DNA of 64,000 nt from Rhizophagus clarus (GCA_015698045.1 BLAL01000002.1:342577-406576), one strand, 5' to 3'; counted from the stretch's first letter, positions 23,245-35,563 are shown. Made by a program: numbers and translations. Notes: generated from the letters alone by a model not told the origin.

Positions 23245-25110
23245 TTAAATTTTAACAATAAATGCCATAGTAAATAATTCTTTATCCATTAAAACCAAAG
23301 ATTTGCCATTTGGATTCCATTTAATATTGTTAACCTTAAAATTAACTATATAATAACAAAAAATATTATTTAATGTTTGTTTTTATATTCATAGTATAAT
23401 TTATAAATAACTGCTTACCGGCAGGTACTTCAATTATTTCAGCACCAGATTTTTGACCTGACCAAAAATATATATTTTCATTACCACAGCATATTACCAA
23501 CTGTTCTGCATTTATAGGATTCCAGTAGAAATGTCGTATTGGATATATTTGTAAAATCAAAACTATAGGCCTCATTAATGAAATATCCCAAATCCAGAGA
23601 CAATTAGGCATATTATCTGTTGATGGTAACAAATGTTTAGCCAATAAAAATTTCTAAATTTTAAATAAAAAAACTTACCATTACGTGAAGCTATTAAACT
23701 GCCGTTAGCATTGAACTTACAAATGCCAACACCAATTTTCGGATTCGGTTTGTCCAGGTCAGGTCGAATTGATTGTAATTCTTGGAGCGGATGTTCTAAG
23801 ATTACGTCTATTCAATTACGAAAACATGTTTAGATGTCAAAGTCAAAATAATATTTATAATATTTGACCTACAATGACTCCCAGATTCCTTCAGGTTGAA
23901 TACTTCTTTCCATATTACCTAAATTTAAAGCAATTACATATGAGTTAATTTTTTTATTTAGTTATATATTTAAGAAAGAATTTTTACCAAATCTGGATTA
24001 TTAAGTTGTACGGCATGTGTAAATTCAATAATCGGTGTCCAAGTGTAATGATTAAGAAATCGAATTTTTTGATCATAACTTCCAATTGCCAAAAATTGAC
24101 TAGAAGGTGCCCACGCAACAGATTTTATACCCAACCCGTCGTCATATGCTGAGTAAGATTGTTGGCATCGCCCATCAGGTGTATAAATTAGAACTTTGTA
24201 TAGAATACAATTGTCCCATACTGCTATATACCGTCCATCAGGAGACCATGCCAAATTTTCTAAATCGATTGTATCCACTTGGAAATGCTACAAAATTAAT
24301 ATATACTTCGTAATTTATCAATAACCAGTCGTAAATAATACATGTCGATAATTTATGAAAAACTCACTTTCATCATTTTAAATGAATTATCACAATCATA
24401 AACACCTAAATAATCTTTACCATCTCGGCGTTCAGCTAAAACAAAGTAACGCCCGTCTTTTCGAAAATCGTATCCTTGAAATAAACAAAATAATGTGAGA
24501 ACTACCCGTATAAATAAAATCAAAATCTATGAAAATCATCAAAAGCGATTCACAGTAAAGCATCGCATAATTTACAACTTTACCAGCAATAATATAGATA
24601 AGGCAGGATTAGATTATTTCAGTTTTACCTTTTTCATAATATTTGGGATATTGTATGTAGCAAACTTCTTCAGTTGTTAATGACCATATTGTTACTCGCA
24701 GCTGTATGTTTGAATATAATTAAATAAGAAAAAATTAAAGATTTTAATTAACGTAGTCGATGTCATAATACCTGAAAATCAGAAAAACATAACAACGTTC
24801 TGCCGTCCGAGCTCCATTTCACGTTTGTTAAGCCTGACGTTCCTTCTTCAATATCGGCAATCCATTTTTTATCGTTTACTTGGTATATAGTAACTTTTCC
24901 AGTTTTATAGCTAGCTACTAGCACTAGTTCTGAATCGGGAGACCATAAAACATTCTGAATAATATCAGACCAAGTTATCATTAAAACTATTTGCAATGAA
25001 GATGCTTCACGTATAACGAGGTGACGTTTTGAAGCTATAGCTAAGTATTTTGCATTTGGAGAGAAACGACAGAGATACAAGGATTGCTTGAATAAATCAG
25101 TAAAGTCCAT
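23245..25110 (-). CDS. WRAP73: WRAP73/WDR8 WD40-repeat protein, 430 aa
   Basis: WD40 scaffold that in animals and fission yeast acts at centrosomes or spindle pole bodies with the SSX2IP/Msd1 partner to anchor microtubule minus ends. Eight exons: 25110-24772, 24701-24629, 24474-24368, 24287-23988, 23918-23873, 23807-23679, 23616-23419 and 23345-23245. The phases join and give 430 residues (human about 460). Collinear conserved stretches: MDFTDLFKQSLYLCRFSPNA, EEGTSGLTNVKWSSDGR, LAERRDGKDYLGVYDC, NLAWSPDGRYIAVWDNC, YSAYDDGLGIKSVAWAPSSQ, LAIGSYDQKIRFLNH, KPNPKIGVGICKFN and ASRNDNMPNCLWIWD. The start at 25110 was chosen because it aligns with the conserved N-terminus; an in-frame ATG at 25335 would add 75 residues absent from relatives. 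No breaks. Nuclear WRAP53 is a different protein. Confidence 0.95.
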
Positions 25111-27376
25111 TTGAAAAGTTGGTTTGGCGCGAAATTTCGCGTAAACAATGGTTGCTTGCGTCACTAACTTATATGGGTGCACATCTGAAACGTGTGACAG
25201 GAGGTTACGCCGAATATATTGCTTTAGAGTACAACTGTAAATGTCAATTTTCTTGACTGTCATAAATTTGACTTCGCATTTTTTTATGTAATGTTCATCT
25301 TTAGAAAAAAAAATTTTTACACTTTTTAAAAACATTAAAAAATAAAGAATAAAAAATATGTATTTTATACTTTTTATACTTTAAAAAAATAAATATTTTG
25401 CGCAATTTTATTAAGTAAAAGATTTTATTAAATGTTATATTACATGAAATATTGAAATTTATTAAAAGACATATTTACTAATACATTATTACAAAAAAAA
25501 AACAATAACAGATAACTCCATACAAATATTTTAAGCTAGTTCCAATAAAAATCAATATACATGAACTTTAAAACAACATTATTTAAAGTTTATTTTACTT
25601 GTTTTTCTTGATCAAAATATTTAAAATATAAATTATAACTTAAAGTAAAAAATAAAATGCATTTTAATATTATAAAAATATAATTTTATAAAAATTAATA
25701 CAAATATACAAGCATTCCTATATCTTATAAACAACTTTTCTTAAGCACTTTTCATCTGTTTAATATGATTAACTGCTAAAATTATATTGTGAAATCTTTA
25801 TAAAATGCATTTATTAATAAAATATTTATAGTTTTAAAATATAGTTTTACATCTGAAGTGCTGCTAGTGAAAAATATTTAACTTTATTTAACAGAAATTT
25901 AAAATACTAAAAAATATTTTTAAAATATGAAAGAAGAAAAAAAAGTGAAAAAAAAGTTTTTTATCATGTTAAATAATAAATAAATAATTAGTATAATTAA
26001 TAATGATAAATCAATTAGATTTTCTTTTAGTTTGTCTTTAATAATACAGTCAGACAGCTAATTTGATATTTCAGCATAACTTATCACACATTTCAGATAT
26101 ATTATATAAGTAAGATTTATTTGCAAAAAATATAGATCTTAACTATCATAAGTTATGACTATCAAGTAATATTTTTTTAACTCATTAAAAATATGCATGT
26201 TCTGAACATGTATCAGATTAAACCACAATTATATATAATTTAAAAAGAATTTCAAATAATTATAATTGAGATCATATTTGACTATAGTTTTAAACTTTAT
26301 ATATTATTAAACATATAAAATATTATAGAAAAAAATACAGATTTTATTGATTAGAACTGTAAATAAATCTGTGTAATAAATCTTACTATATCATAAAAGT
26401 CCTCAGACCATTCTACCGATATTTCACCAGTTTTTAACTCTTGTATTGTTATTCTTTTAAATAATGGTTCCTGTATAGCTTGAATTGTCCGCTCTACATA
26501 TGTAATAAAATTTTAAAAATTTTTATATGCTTTTTTACTATTAAAATACATAGAAATATATAAAAAATAAATATTATTATTAGTAATATCTTTTTAGATT
26601 ACAAAATTATAGATAATAAAAAAGTGAACATTTTTAAAGGCAAATTTATAATTATTTAGAATTCTAATTAAAGTATATGACTTAATTATCGATTAACTTA
26701 TTGTCATAAAAATTAAAAACTGATTTTTTTTTGATTTTTTTGATTTACCTTTTTTTTATTTTTTTTTCTTTATTTTTTATATTTTTCCTTTTTTTTTATT
26801 TTTTTTGTTACTTTTTTTTTGCTTTTTTTTTCATTTTTTTCATTTTTTTCTGTTTTCATTTTTTTTTTATTTTTTTTATTTATTTTTATTTATTTTTACT
26901 GATTTTCTTTATTTTTTTATTTTTTTTTAGATATTAACAGTATTTTTAATTTTTAATTACTTTATTTTTAATAAATATATAAATAATTTTAAGTTAGAGT
27001 TTAAAGCTAGATGCACCATCCAGTTTTAAATCTGGTTTTACCCATTTTTTTTATGATTCAGTTTAATCTAAATTTATATTACAAAAACTGGTTTATGTTT
27101 AAATCAAGTGCAACTGAGTACTTAAACCAGTTTGATATTAATGAAAATTTATTACTTAATATATTTGATTATTTTTATATACATAAATTTAAAAACTAGG
27201 TTAGCAAATTTTCAAATTTACAATATATATATTTAATTAATAGAAGAAAATAATAAATATATTAAATTATTTTTTAGTAAAATACCATATATACTGTAAA
27301 TAAATATAAGAAAGAATTTTTTAAAAAAAGAATTTTTTAATTATTTTTCACAGTAACCAAATAAATGTTTTGAGTA
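25111..27376. other. AT-rich intergenic DNA with one orphan exon and a T-rich tract
   Basis: Apart from the exon-like piece at 26387-26493, no gene is seen. The stretch 26720-26935 is nearly pure T with scattered A and C; its open frame is a poly-Phe artefact. Confidence 0.45.
26387..26493 (-). other. Orphan exon-like fragment
   Basis: On the minus strand an open frame (ERTIQAIQEPLFKRITIQEL, then VEWSEDFYDIVRF) is bounded by a TATGTAG acceptor and a GTAAGA donor. No neighbouring exon of the same gene is visible within several kb. It may be the remains of a transposon or displaced host gene. I recognise no family. Confidence 0.3.
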
Positions 27377-28464
27377 TACATGGCCTGGTAATTATATGAC
27401 CAAAAACGTAATTTGTAAATTGAAATATGTAAATAATTACGTATTTCATAATTACCGTAAATATTATTAGATATAAAAAGCAAAAAAAAAATATTTTTAG
27501 CGTTTATATATATAAAAAGTCAAAATACCGAAACTGATAGTTCTGGTATTTTTATATGTAAAAATGCAAAAAAATAATACTGAAACTGCCAGTTTTGGCG
27601 TTCTTAAATATAAAAAATAAAAAAAATGCTGGAACAGATTATTTTAGCATTTTTATATAAAAAGTCAAAAAAATGTTAAGATTAACTGTTCTAGCATTTT
27701 TTTATATTTAAAAAATGCAAAAAAATGCTGAAACTAACTGTTCTGGCATTTTTATATATAAAAAACACAAAAAAATGCATCAAAACTTACAGTTTTGACA
27801 TTTTTAAATGTAAAAGTAAAAAAAAATGCTGGAACAGACAAAGTTAAAAAAATACTGAAACTGACTATTCTGGTATTTTTATATGTAAAAATGTAAAAAA
27901 AAATGCAGAAACTGATTGTTCTGGCATTTTTTATATAAAAAGTTTAAAAAAATGCTGGAACAACTGATCTGATGTTTTTATATAAAAAGTTAAAAAAAAA
28001 GACAAAAAAAAAATGCCAAAACTGGCATTTCTGGTATTTTTACATATAAAAAATACAAAAAAATGCTGAAACTAACTGTTCCAGCATTTTTACATATAAA
28101 AAACACAAAAAAATACACTGAAACTGACAGTTCTGGCATTTTTACATATAAAAAATTAAGAAAAAATGCCAAAAACCCAAAACTGACAGTCTCAGTATTT
28201 TTATATATATAAATGCAAAAAAAATATTGAGACTAATAGTTTTAGCATTTTTATATATCAAAAATGCAAAAAAATGTTAAAATTAACTGTTCTGATGTTT
28301 AGTAAATGTGATCACATGATTCATAATCAACCAATAATATTTACGCTAATTACGTATGGCGTAAATAATTATGTATTTATGTATTTTTAAAAAAATCTGG
28401 TAATTAATTACCAAGATTACAAATTACGTATTTATATGAAATTATGAAATTACCAGACCATGTA
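27377..28464. mobile_element. 1.09-kb TIR element with TA duplication and a palindromic interior array
   Basis: Inverted ends are TACATGGCCTGGTAATT at 27377 and its near-complement (TACATGGTCTGGTAATT read inward) ending at 28464, flanked by TA on both sides. A TA target suggests mobilisation by a Tc1/mariner-type transposase. Second-order inverted repeats (ACGTAATTTGTAA) follow each end. The interior is a tandem array (27480-28300). There are no real genes. Confidence 0.75.
27480..28300. repeat. Array of alternating TGCCAGAACAGT-type inverted words, about 55-60 bp period
   Basis: Twelve or more units have the form TTTTTATATATAAAAAG, then AAAAAATGCTGAAACTGACTG, then TTCTGGCATTTTTATA-like sequence. 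Within a unit the AAATGCYRGAAC and GTTCTGGCATTT blocks can pair, so a transcript would fold into serial hairpins. It lies wholly inside the 27377-28464 element. Confidence 0.75.
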
Positions 28465-29012
28465 TAGTTTTGAATGCTAGTTATTTTATTTAATAAGTAC
28501 AAACCTAAATTATATAGCTACTAGACTAAATTTGATAGAGGAAAATATTTAAAAATATCTCCAGTAAAGTAATCTCATTAACTGACTACCTCTTTAATAA
28601 GTTATCTTTCAATCTGATTTGTTTTTGTTGCAAATAAAGTAGATCTTACACATTTCTTTCCTTATTACTTTTAAATAATTAGCGACTGCAACCTAATCCA
28701 GATCTGGATTGCATGTAAATCATTGTATAATTTTATGTTGATAACTAAATATAACCAAAAAACCAAGAACATGACTTTACTTATGACTAACTATTTTATT
28801 ATTTATTCAATTATGATAAATCTATAATTAAATAAATATAAACCAGATGTATAAATTGGTTTCAACTGGTTTTGTAAAAACTAATTTGAAAAGGATCAAA
28901 CCAGTTACACCTATTTTAAATTTAGTTTTCAAAAATGCAACCAGTTCCAAACTCTATTTTAAGTTATATAAAAAAAAATTTTATTTTATATTTAAATCAT
29001 ATTTATATAAAT

Positions 29013-30459
29013 AGGACCCCGGTTAATTATAATAAAGGTCATATGCAAAAAACGTATATTTTTTTGCATTTTTAACGGGAAGGTCATATGAAAAAACGGG
29101 TATTTTGAGTAAAGGTTACATGCAAAAATAGAGTATCACTAAATTAGGTCACAGTAAAAAAAGTATATAATTTTGGATAAATATTTAAGGTCATATGTAA
29201 TGCTTTATTATAAAGTGTATATTTTGACTATAATGCTGTAATGCCATACTATAATGCCATAAATTAATATGGATATCGTACATTGATTTTTTTTCTAGAT
29301 CAAAAATTTAATGCTAATTTAAGATATTTTTCTATTTTTTTACATATTAAATTGTTTAAGCAAGAAATAGCTAATTGCTTTTTTTTCCAGGAGTTTGTAG
29401 CTTTTTATTACGGCATTACAAAATAATATACAGCATATGCTAAAATATGTTTGGATTGAAATTTAGTTTTGCCATCAGGTTTAAATTGCCAAAATATGTT
29501 GAAATGTTAGTATTACAGAATACAGAGTTATGTAATTGCAGATTTGCAAATTATTTTAGGTAAGTTTTGATTTTCATTTTCTTGAACTATGGAAATGAGT
29601 AAGCTACTAAACTTATTATTTTTTTTTTATTTTAAGAACATTATTGATGTTCTTTTTGTTTTATTTATTTTTGTAGAAACAAATTAGGATCTTTTGACTT
29701 GAAAATAAATTCGAAAAGAGAATAATAGGTAAAATTTAAAGGTGGCAATTTCTTTAATGGGTAATAAAGAGAAAGATGTTCTTTAATAATTTTGTTTGAA
29801 AACATTACTAACGTTCTTTTTTGTCTATTTTGTAGGATTTGATTCAAATTTTCTGGCTTAAATTTGAAAAGAGAGATGTTTTTCTTAACAATTTGGTTTA
29901 AGAATGTAACTAACGCCTTTTATTTTCATTTTTATAAAATGCATGCGTACTAGGGATGTAATCTTTATTAAAAGGCAGGTCTTTATAGCTTTTATTCTTT
30001 TATTTAAGAATTCTAACAATAAAAGAACTGAAGTAATGTGATGTAAAAAGAATTAAATATTAGCAAAGGATTACTTTATGTAGTAAATCATAAATATAAT
30101 CTTTTTAAAAAAATTATTTGGTCTTTTATTAAAATAATTTTGAAAGTAATACAAGTAATGCATATTCTGCAGAGATTATAGCAGTTATAAAATTATAAAT
30201 TATAAAATTAAATCTAATAGAGAAATTCTGGCTAGTTTCAGTTTAAAAATAATATAATCTGGTTAATCCATATTTTTAATACAAAATCTTTTTTTCATTA
30301 AAATTTACTATGAGGTCATATGATAAAAGTGGATATTTATAGTACAATAGAAGGTCATATGATAAAAATGTATATTTATATGGCAAAATTTATGTATATT
30401 CCATTGGATTTTTAATTAGTACTGCGGATGTGACCTCTATTATAATTATCCGGGGTCCT
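29013..30459. mobile_element. 1.45-kb non-autonomous element with 8-bp duplication (hAT-like)
   Basis: The ends are AGGACCCCGG followed by (T/A)TAATTATAATA, in inverted orientation at 29013 and 30459, and the 8-mer ATATAAAT flanks both sides exactly (29005-29012 and 30460-30467). An 8-bp duplication is typical of hAT elements. AAGGTCATATG words repeat near both ends (about five on the left, two on the right), which may be subterminal transposase sites. No transposase is encoded. Confidence 0.85.
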
Positions 30460-30593
30460 ATATAAATTGTAAAAAATAGACATTATAAATAAAATCTAAA
30501 GTCTATAATTAAGTAAATAAAAAGTATAATACTTTAAAAAATAAAAAATAAAAAAAAAATTATCTATTAAAAAAGAAATTGATACTTAATATT

Positions 30594-30962
30594 GAGGCAT
30601 GCCAAAAATCAGCTGATTTAATAGGGGGGTGGGGGGCTAACCTAAAAATCAGGTTCCTATGATTGGCTATAAATTATATAATATATATAATATATTATTA
30701 CTATTTATATACTAAAATAGGTTTTTGCAATTACTAATAGCTCAATTTAACTGAACCTTTTTTATTTTATAGGGCTTATCAAAAGCTATAAAACAAAAAA
30801 AAATTCATTAAAATTGGATTACTAGATCACAGGTTATTTATATAAATATAATTATATATATTATTATATATTTTTTTAACCAATCAAAATACAACCAGGT
30901 GGGAGGTGAGGGGTAAGGGCTACTAATTGAAGGAAATCAGCTGATTTCTGGTATGCCCCTAA
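30594..30962. mobile_element. Small MITE-like element with AAATCAGCTGATTT ends
   Basis: GGCATGCCAAAAATCAGCTGAT near 30597 and the complement of GGCATACCAGAAATCAGCTGAT near 30957 form inverted ends. G-rich tracts (GGGGGGTGGGGGG and GGTGGGAGGTGAGGGG) sit just inside each end. The target duplication is unclear. Confidence 0.55.
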
Positions 30963-31589
30963 GAGAAATTTAATAATACCAATTTATACAAATTATTACT
31001 AAAAATGACTAGCATATAATTTTCATTATGTTGATATCTTTTTTCATGATATTCAATTAAAATGCTAAATAGATTAATAAATAATATTAATTTTTACAAA
31101 ATCATTTGCAAAATTTTATATATTAGAAGAGATACAAAAATGATTAATATATGATACAGTAACAGTTATTTTTAGAATAATGACCATTTTCAATTTTTCA
31201 GATTTTTAATATTTTTATTATAATTATTATAGTTGTTATATTTATTATTTTTATTATTTTTATTATTTTTATTATTTTTTTATTTTATTTTTATTATAGT
31301 ACTGAAAGTCTATATTTAATAATAAAATTAGAGTACTTATAAATTTTTTAGCATTTTAAAAAAATAAAGTTTTAAAGAAAATAAACTGATAACTTTATTC
31401 TTCAAGACAAGTACTATTAAATTACCAGTCAGATTTTCAAAAAAATATCTATATAAAAAATTATAAGCATTTAAAATTAGGTGATTTTTATATGATCAGT
31501 TTATTTTTGAAATAAAAACAAATCACATGAATGCAATTTTATTGGTTAACATCAGGAAATTTTATAATGTGAAAAATTTCGCAAGTTTA

Positions 31590-31930
31590 CAATTTCGCAA
31601 GTTTACAATTTTGTAAGTTTACAAATGTTTATGGTGTAATATTTTAAAAAATTTTAAAATAAAATGTAAGTTTACAATTTTATTAGATTTACGTGATATT
31701 ATGGTCAAAATATTATGTAAGTATTCAATATTATAAGATTTATATGATATTACAGTTAAAATATTTTAAGAATTTACAGTTTTGTAAACTTATGTAATAT
31801 TATGGTTAAAATATTTTAAGAATTTATAATCTCGTAAACTCACATAATATTAAGAATTTATGGTTTCATAAATTTATATGATATTATGGTCAAAATATTT
31901 TAAGAATTTACAGTCTCATAAACTTATATA
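31590..31930. repeat. Imperfect tandem repeat of about 55 bp
   Basis: Five to six units have the form ATATTATGGTTAAAATATTTTAAGAATTTACAGTTTCATAAAC-like (IUPAC-level variation). No coding potential. Confidence 0.55.
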
Positions 31931-32399
31931 ATTTTACAGTATTATTAGTATTATTAGTAGATCACCACTAAATCTTAATTCAATAGTATAATTTTTAATA
32001 AAAAAAAATCAGAATAAATACTTCAGTATACAAAAAAAACTAAGTAATTATGAGAAACAAATAATTTTTATATCTACGTAGAAATAATATATATGAATGT
32101 AAAATTTCTTAATTTTTTTAAGTGATAAAGTTTAAAAGTGTGAAAAATATTTTACAGATTTTAATTATCACATTATGCAGATTATTAAAAATTGGTATTA
32201 TGTAATTAAAAAATATATTGTATTTATTTACAAAATATTCATTTATTTGATTAAAAACAGGATACTATGTAAATGATACTATGTATAGACTCTATAACTA
32301 CAAAATTATATAATTCTATAATTTTAAGTGAAAACATTTATATAAATACAGATTTCTTTTAGATTTAAAATCATACTATTGAATCAATATGAAATTTAT

Positions 32400-34260
32400 C
32401 AGTGTATCTGTTAATACTTTTACTAACAACAGGGTCTATAAACAAAAATATTTATTTATTACTTTATAATTAAATTATTACGCAAATTTACACATTACCT
32501 ATCTATAACAAAATTCTTGATCTGATATATAATCATTTAATTCTTCAGAATTCATCAAAATAGCTATGTCGTTAAACTATGATGTATTGTGATAACTGTT
32601 TGTTACACACATTATAACACCATTTTTTAGTGTAATCATTCTATATATGTTTATTCAAGTTTTATCAGTAATCATAAAATTATCAAATCAATCTAGATAT
32701 GAATCCAAACAATATACAAATTTACTGAAATTCATTTGCATTTTATTATCTACAGAATTTTTATTTTCTTTAAAAATGTATTTGCATCTTTTAAAGAGAA
32801 CTTAAAGAACTTTACAGAAAATTTGTAAGTGTAAAATAATTTTGTTAAATTCACTGACTGTTAAGATATTTTAATAGATATTGCTTGTCATTTTATCTAT
32901 TAATTTAATTTTTAAGTTTAGTTAAATAAAAAATATATATAATATATAAATTTCAAATACTTACAGTTAAGGATGGTGCCGCAAATAAGCAATTGCGGAA
33001 TAATTGCGATTTACGGTATTGCGGAACATTGCGGATTTTTAAACCTAAATATCCGCAATTCCGCAATCCGCAATTGTCCGCAATTCCGCAAATATTCCGC
33101 AATTCCGCAAAGTACCGCAATTCAATTGCGGAATAATTGCGGAATTGCAGCACATTTGCGGAATTGCGATACATTTGCGGAATTGCAATTTCGCTAAAGC
33201 AATCCAAAAAAACGTTGTGAAACATTTTTTTTAATTAAAATATACTTTGAAAAAACGTTTCGCAACATTTTTTCTTTAAATTAATTAAAAAAACGTTGCG
33301 AAACGTTTTTTTTAATTAAATATACTTTGAAAAAACGTTTCGCAATGTTTTTTCTTTAAATTAATTAAAAAAACGTTGCGAAATGTTTTTTTTAATTAAA
33401 TATACTTTGAAAAAACGTTTCGCAACGTTTTTTCTTTAAATTAATTAAAAAACGTTGCGAAACGTTTTTTTTTAATTAAAATACTTTGAAAAAACGTTTC
33501 GCAACGTTTTTTCGTTAAATTAATTAAAAAAACGTTGCGTAAACGTTTTTTTTATTAAATCGGTTCGGTAAACTGCCAAAACCGATCAGGTGAATTGCGG
33601 AATTGCGGTTCACTAACCGCAATTCAACTCCAAAATCCGCAATATTGCGGATTTGATAAATCAATTGCGGCACCATCCTTACTTACAGTTTGTAAAAGCT
33701 AAAGTTTGACATCTTTCTTATTACTAATTTGGTAGGGTATTTTAATAAAATACTTGTGAAAACTTTTGTAAGTCTCTGTAATATAACCATTTATTGTACT
33801 ATAAAATTGTATTGAGTCAACAATATGGTATACCCATGAATACAATTTAGGTAGCTACAAATTAAAAGGAAAAATAAATTTAAAAGCCTTGACAAACATT
33901 TGCGTTCATCTATATATTGCATTCTAAAATTTTAAATGTTAATTAATTTACACTTCAATTTTACTAAAATTTTAATTATATACATTAAATTTCACCAAGT
34001 TGTTTTCACTAAATTCTTCAGATTTTACTTAAAATATTCATTTTATTCCAATATTCATATAATTTTGTAAGATCATCATTATTTACAAAATTATTTAATT
34101 TTTTATTATTTTCATCATATAAATTATCAATAACAAATAACATGATTTTCATCAAACTTCAATATTCATTAGCGTTTAACCTTGCAATTGATCGCAACCA
34201 TTAGAAAAAATCTTAATGCCAGAAAAATGTGAAATTCATAGGTCAAATGAAAAAAAATCA
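32400..34260 (-). pseudogene. Second Plavaka-type transposase relic
   Basis: The readable minus-strand segments are, in order, LMKIMLFVIDNLYDENNKK (about 34160-34100), LTKLYEYWNKMNILSK (about 34080-34030), LPKLYSWVYHIVDSIQFYS followed by INGYITETYKSFHKYF (about 33850-33730), and FNDIAILMNSEELNDYISDQ (about 32575-32510). The MKIMLFVIDNLYD block matches the MKVIIFVIDNLYD block of the relic at 13.2-13.8 kb. Stops and frame changes separate the segments. A 712-bp MULE-type MITE (32969-33680) interrupts it. Confidence 0.6.
32969..33680. mobile_element. 712-bp MULE-like MITE with 10-bp duplication
   Basis: Perfect inverted ends are AAGGATGGTGCCGCAA, with the 10-mer ACTTACAGTT at 32959-32968 and 33681-33690. 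A 9-11 bp duplication is characteristic of Mutator-like elements. The outer parts contain more than 20 copies of the words CCGCAATT/AATTGCGG. The middle (33215-33560) is a tandem repeat alternating AAAAAACGTTGCGAAACGTT with TTTGAAAAAACGTTTCGCAA. The open frames read from it on both strands are repeat translations. Confidence 0.9.
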
Positions 34261-34284
34261 GAATTTGCTTTATTTTAATATGCT

Positions 34285-34495
34285 CTTGTCAATTTTTATA
34301 TAATTCTGCCGATTTTTATATAATTCTGCTAATTTTTATATAATTCTGCCAATTTGTATATAATTCTGCCAATTTGTATATAATTCTACTAATTTGTATA
34401 TAATTCTGCCAATTTTATATTATTCTGCTGATTTTTATATAATTCTGCCAATTTTTGTATAATTCTGCTAATTTTTATATAATTCTGCTAATTTT
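34285..34495. repeat. 19-20 bp tandem repeat
   Basis: About eleven copies of AATTTTTATATAATTCTGC occur with small changes (CCG/CTA/CCA before AATTT). No coding role seen. Confidence 0.85.
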
Positions 34496-34989
34496 TTAAT
34501 CAAATGATCATCAGTTTTGTCATTTTTAATTGGCTGGCTATACAATTACATCATTTATTTATTGATTTATTGATTTTTTTTTATTTTTGCTTATTACATT
34601 TCATTTTTTTCCTTTTGTTCATTTACAAATAGAAAAAAAAAGTAACTGTTGAAATACATTTCTTTAAATAAAAAAAACAAACAAACAAAAAATTAATTCA
34701 CATCACTGAAATACCATCATCTAAAGAAGCTGTCAAGTGAAACCTACAAATAAAGAAAAAATATATACAAACATTAATAAACGTCTCCTTAAATAAAAAA
34801 GATAAAAAGAAAGTACCTTAAAAATCAGAATACCACAGTTCCAAGCGAAAACTATAAAGAAACATTAGAATGTTTCTAAAATAATTTAGTTTTCAGAATG
34901 TAGTCTTTTTAATCTTTAAGTAAATTTCAAACAAATCTTTTTTTTCTTTTTTTTATGTAAGTTTCAAAATTTTGAAACCTTTTTTTAGA

Positions 34990-35563
34990 AAATGTTTTAC
35001 TAACGTTTTTTTGTAGCTTTAGTTCTGGTCTTTGATTCTTGAATGATAAGCGTAATTAATGTAAATTTTGATTTTTAAAACTTTTCATTTTACTAACGTT
35101 TCCATCTCTTTTTTTGTAGCTTCCGGTCTTTGATTCTTAGACGATAGGTGTAGTTAATGTAAGTTTTAATTTTCAAAACTTTTTTTTTAAAGAATGTTTT
35201 ACTAACATTTCTATCTCTTTTTATTTATAGTTTCCAGTCTTTGATTCTTGAACGATAGGTGTAATTAATGTAAGTTTCAATTTTTGAAACTTTTTTTTAG
35301 GAAATGTTTTACTAATATTTTCATCTCTTTTTTTTATAACTTCCAGTCATTGATTCTTGGACGATAGGCATAATCAATATAAGTTTCAAAGTTTTTTTTG
35401 AAACTTTATTTTTTCTTTTTGTTTTTTAAAAAATGTTTTACTAATGCTTCCATCTTTTTTTTTATAGGTTTTAGTTTTTAATTCTTAGATGATAGATGTA
35501 ATGAATGTAAGTTTTAAATTTTTGTGAAACTTTTTTTCTCCTTTTTTTTAGGAAATGTTTTAC
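34990..35563 (+). repeat. Second array of exon-like cassettes (about 100-128 bp period)
   Basis: Five units have donor-like sites at about 35061, 35159, 35270, 35379 and 35507. Each has TTTTACTAAC, a T-rich tract, TAG, a block of about 39 nt (CTTCCGGTCTTTGATTCTTG and on), then GTAAGTTT. The block differs from that of the 6541-8060 array, but the architecture is the same. In frame 1 the block reads LPVFDS(W/stop)TIGVIN; the TGG in one unit is TAG or TGA in others, so the coding version seems decayed. The array is cut at 35563 by the 35567-46690 element and appears to continue at 46694 with CATTTTC, a T-rich tract and GCAG. Confidence 0.7.

Noticed and set aside
25111-25335. Upstream in-frame start for WRAP73
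   Set aside because: It would add 75 residues not found in relatives, while the Met at 25110 matches the conserved MDFTDLF start.
26731-26937. Poly-Phe/Ile membrane-like frame
   Set aside because: This is a low-complexity T tract, and its hydrophobicity is a by-product of composition. The same applies to 40759-41004.
32953-33225. Open frames on both strands rich in NCG/IRN words
   Set aside because: They are translations of the repeated AATTGCGG words inside the MULE-type MITE.
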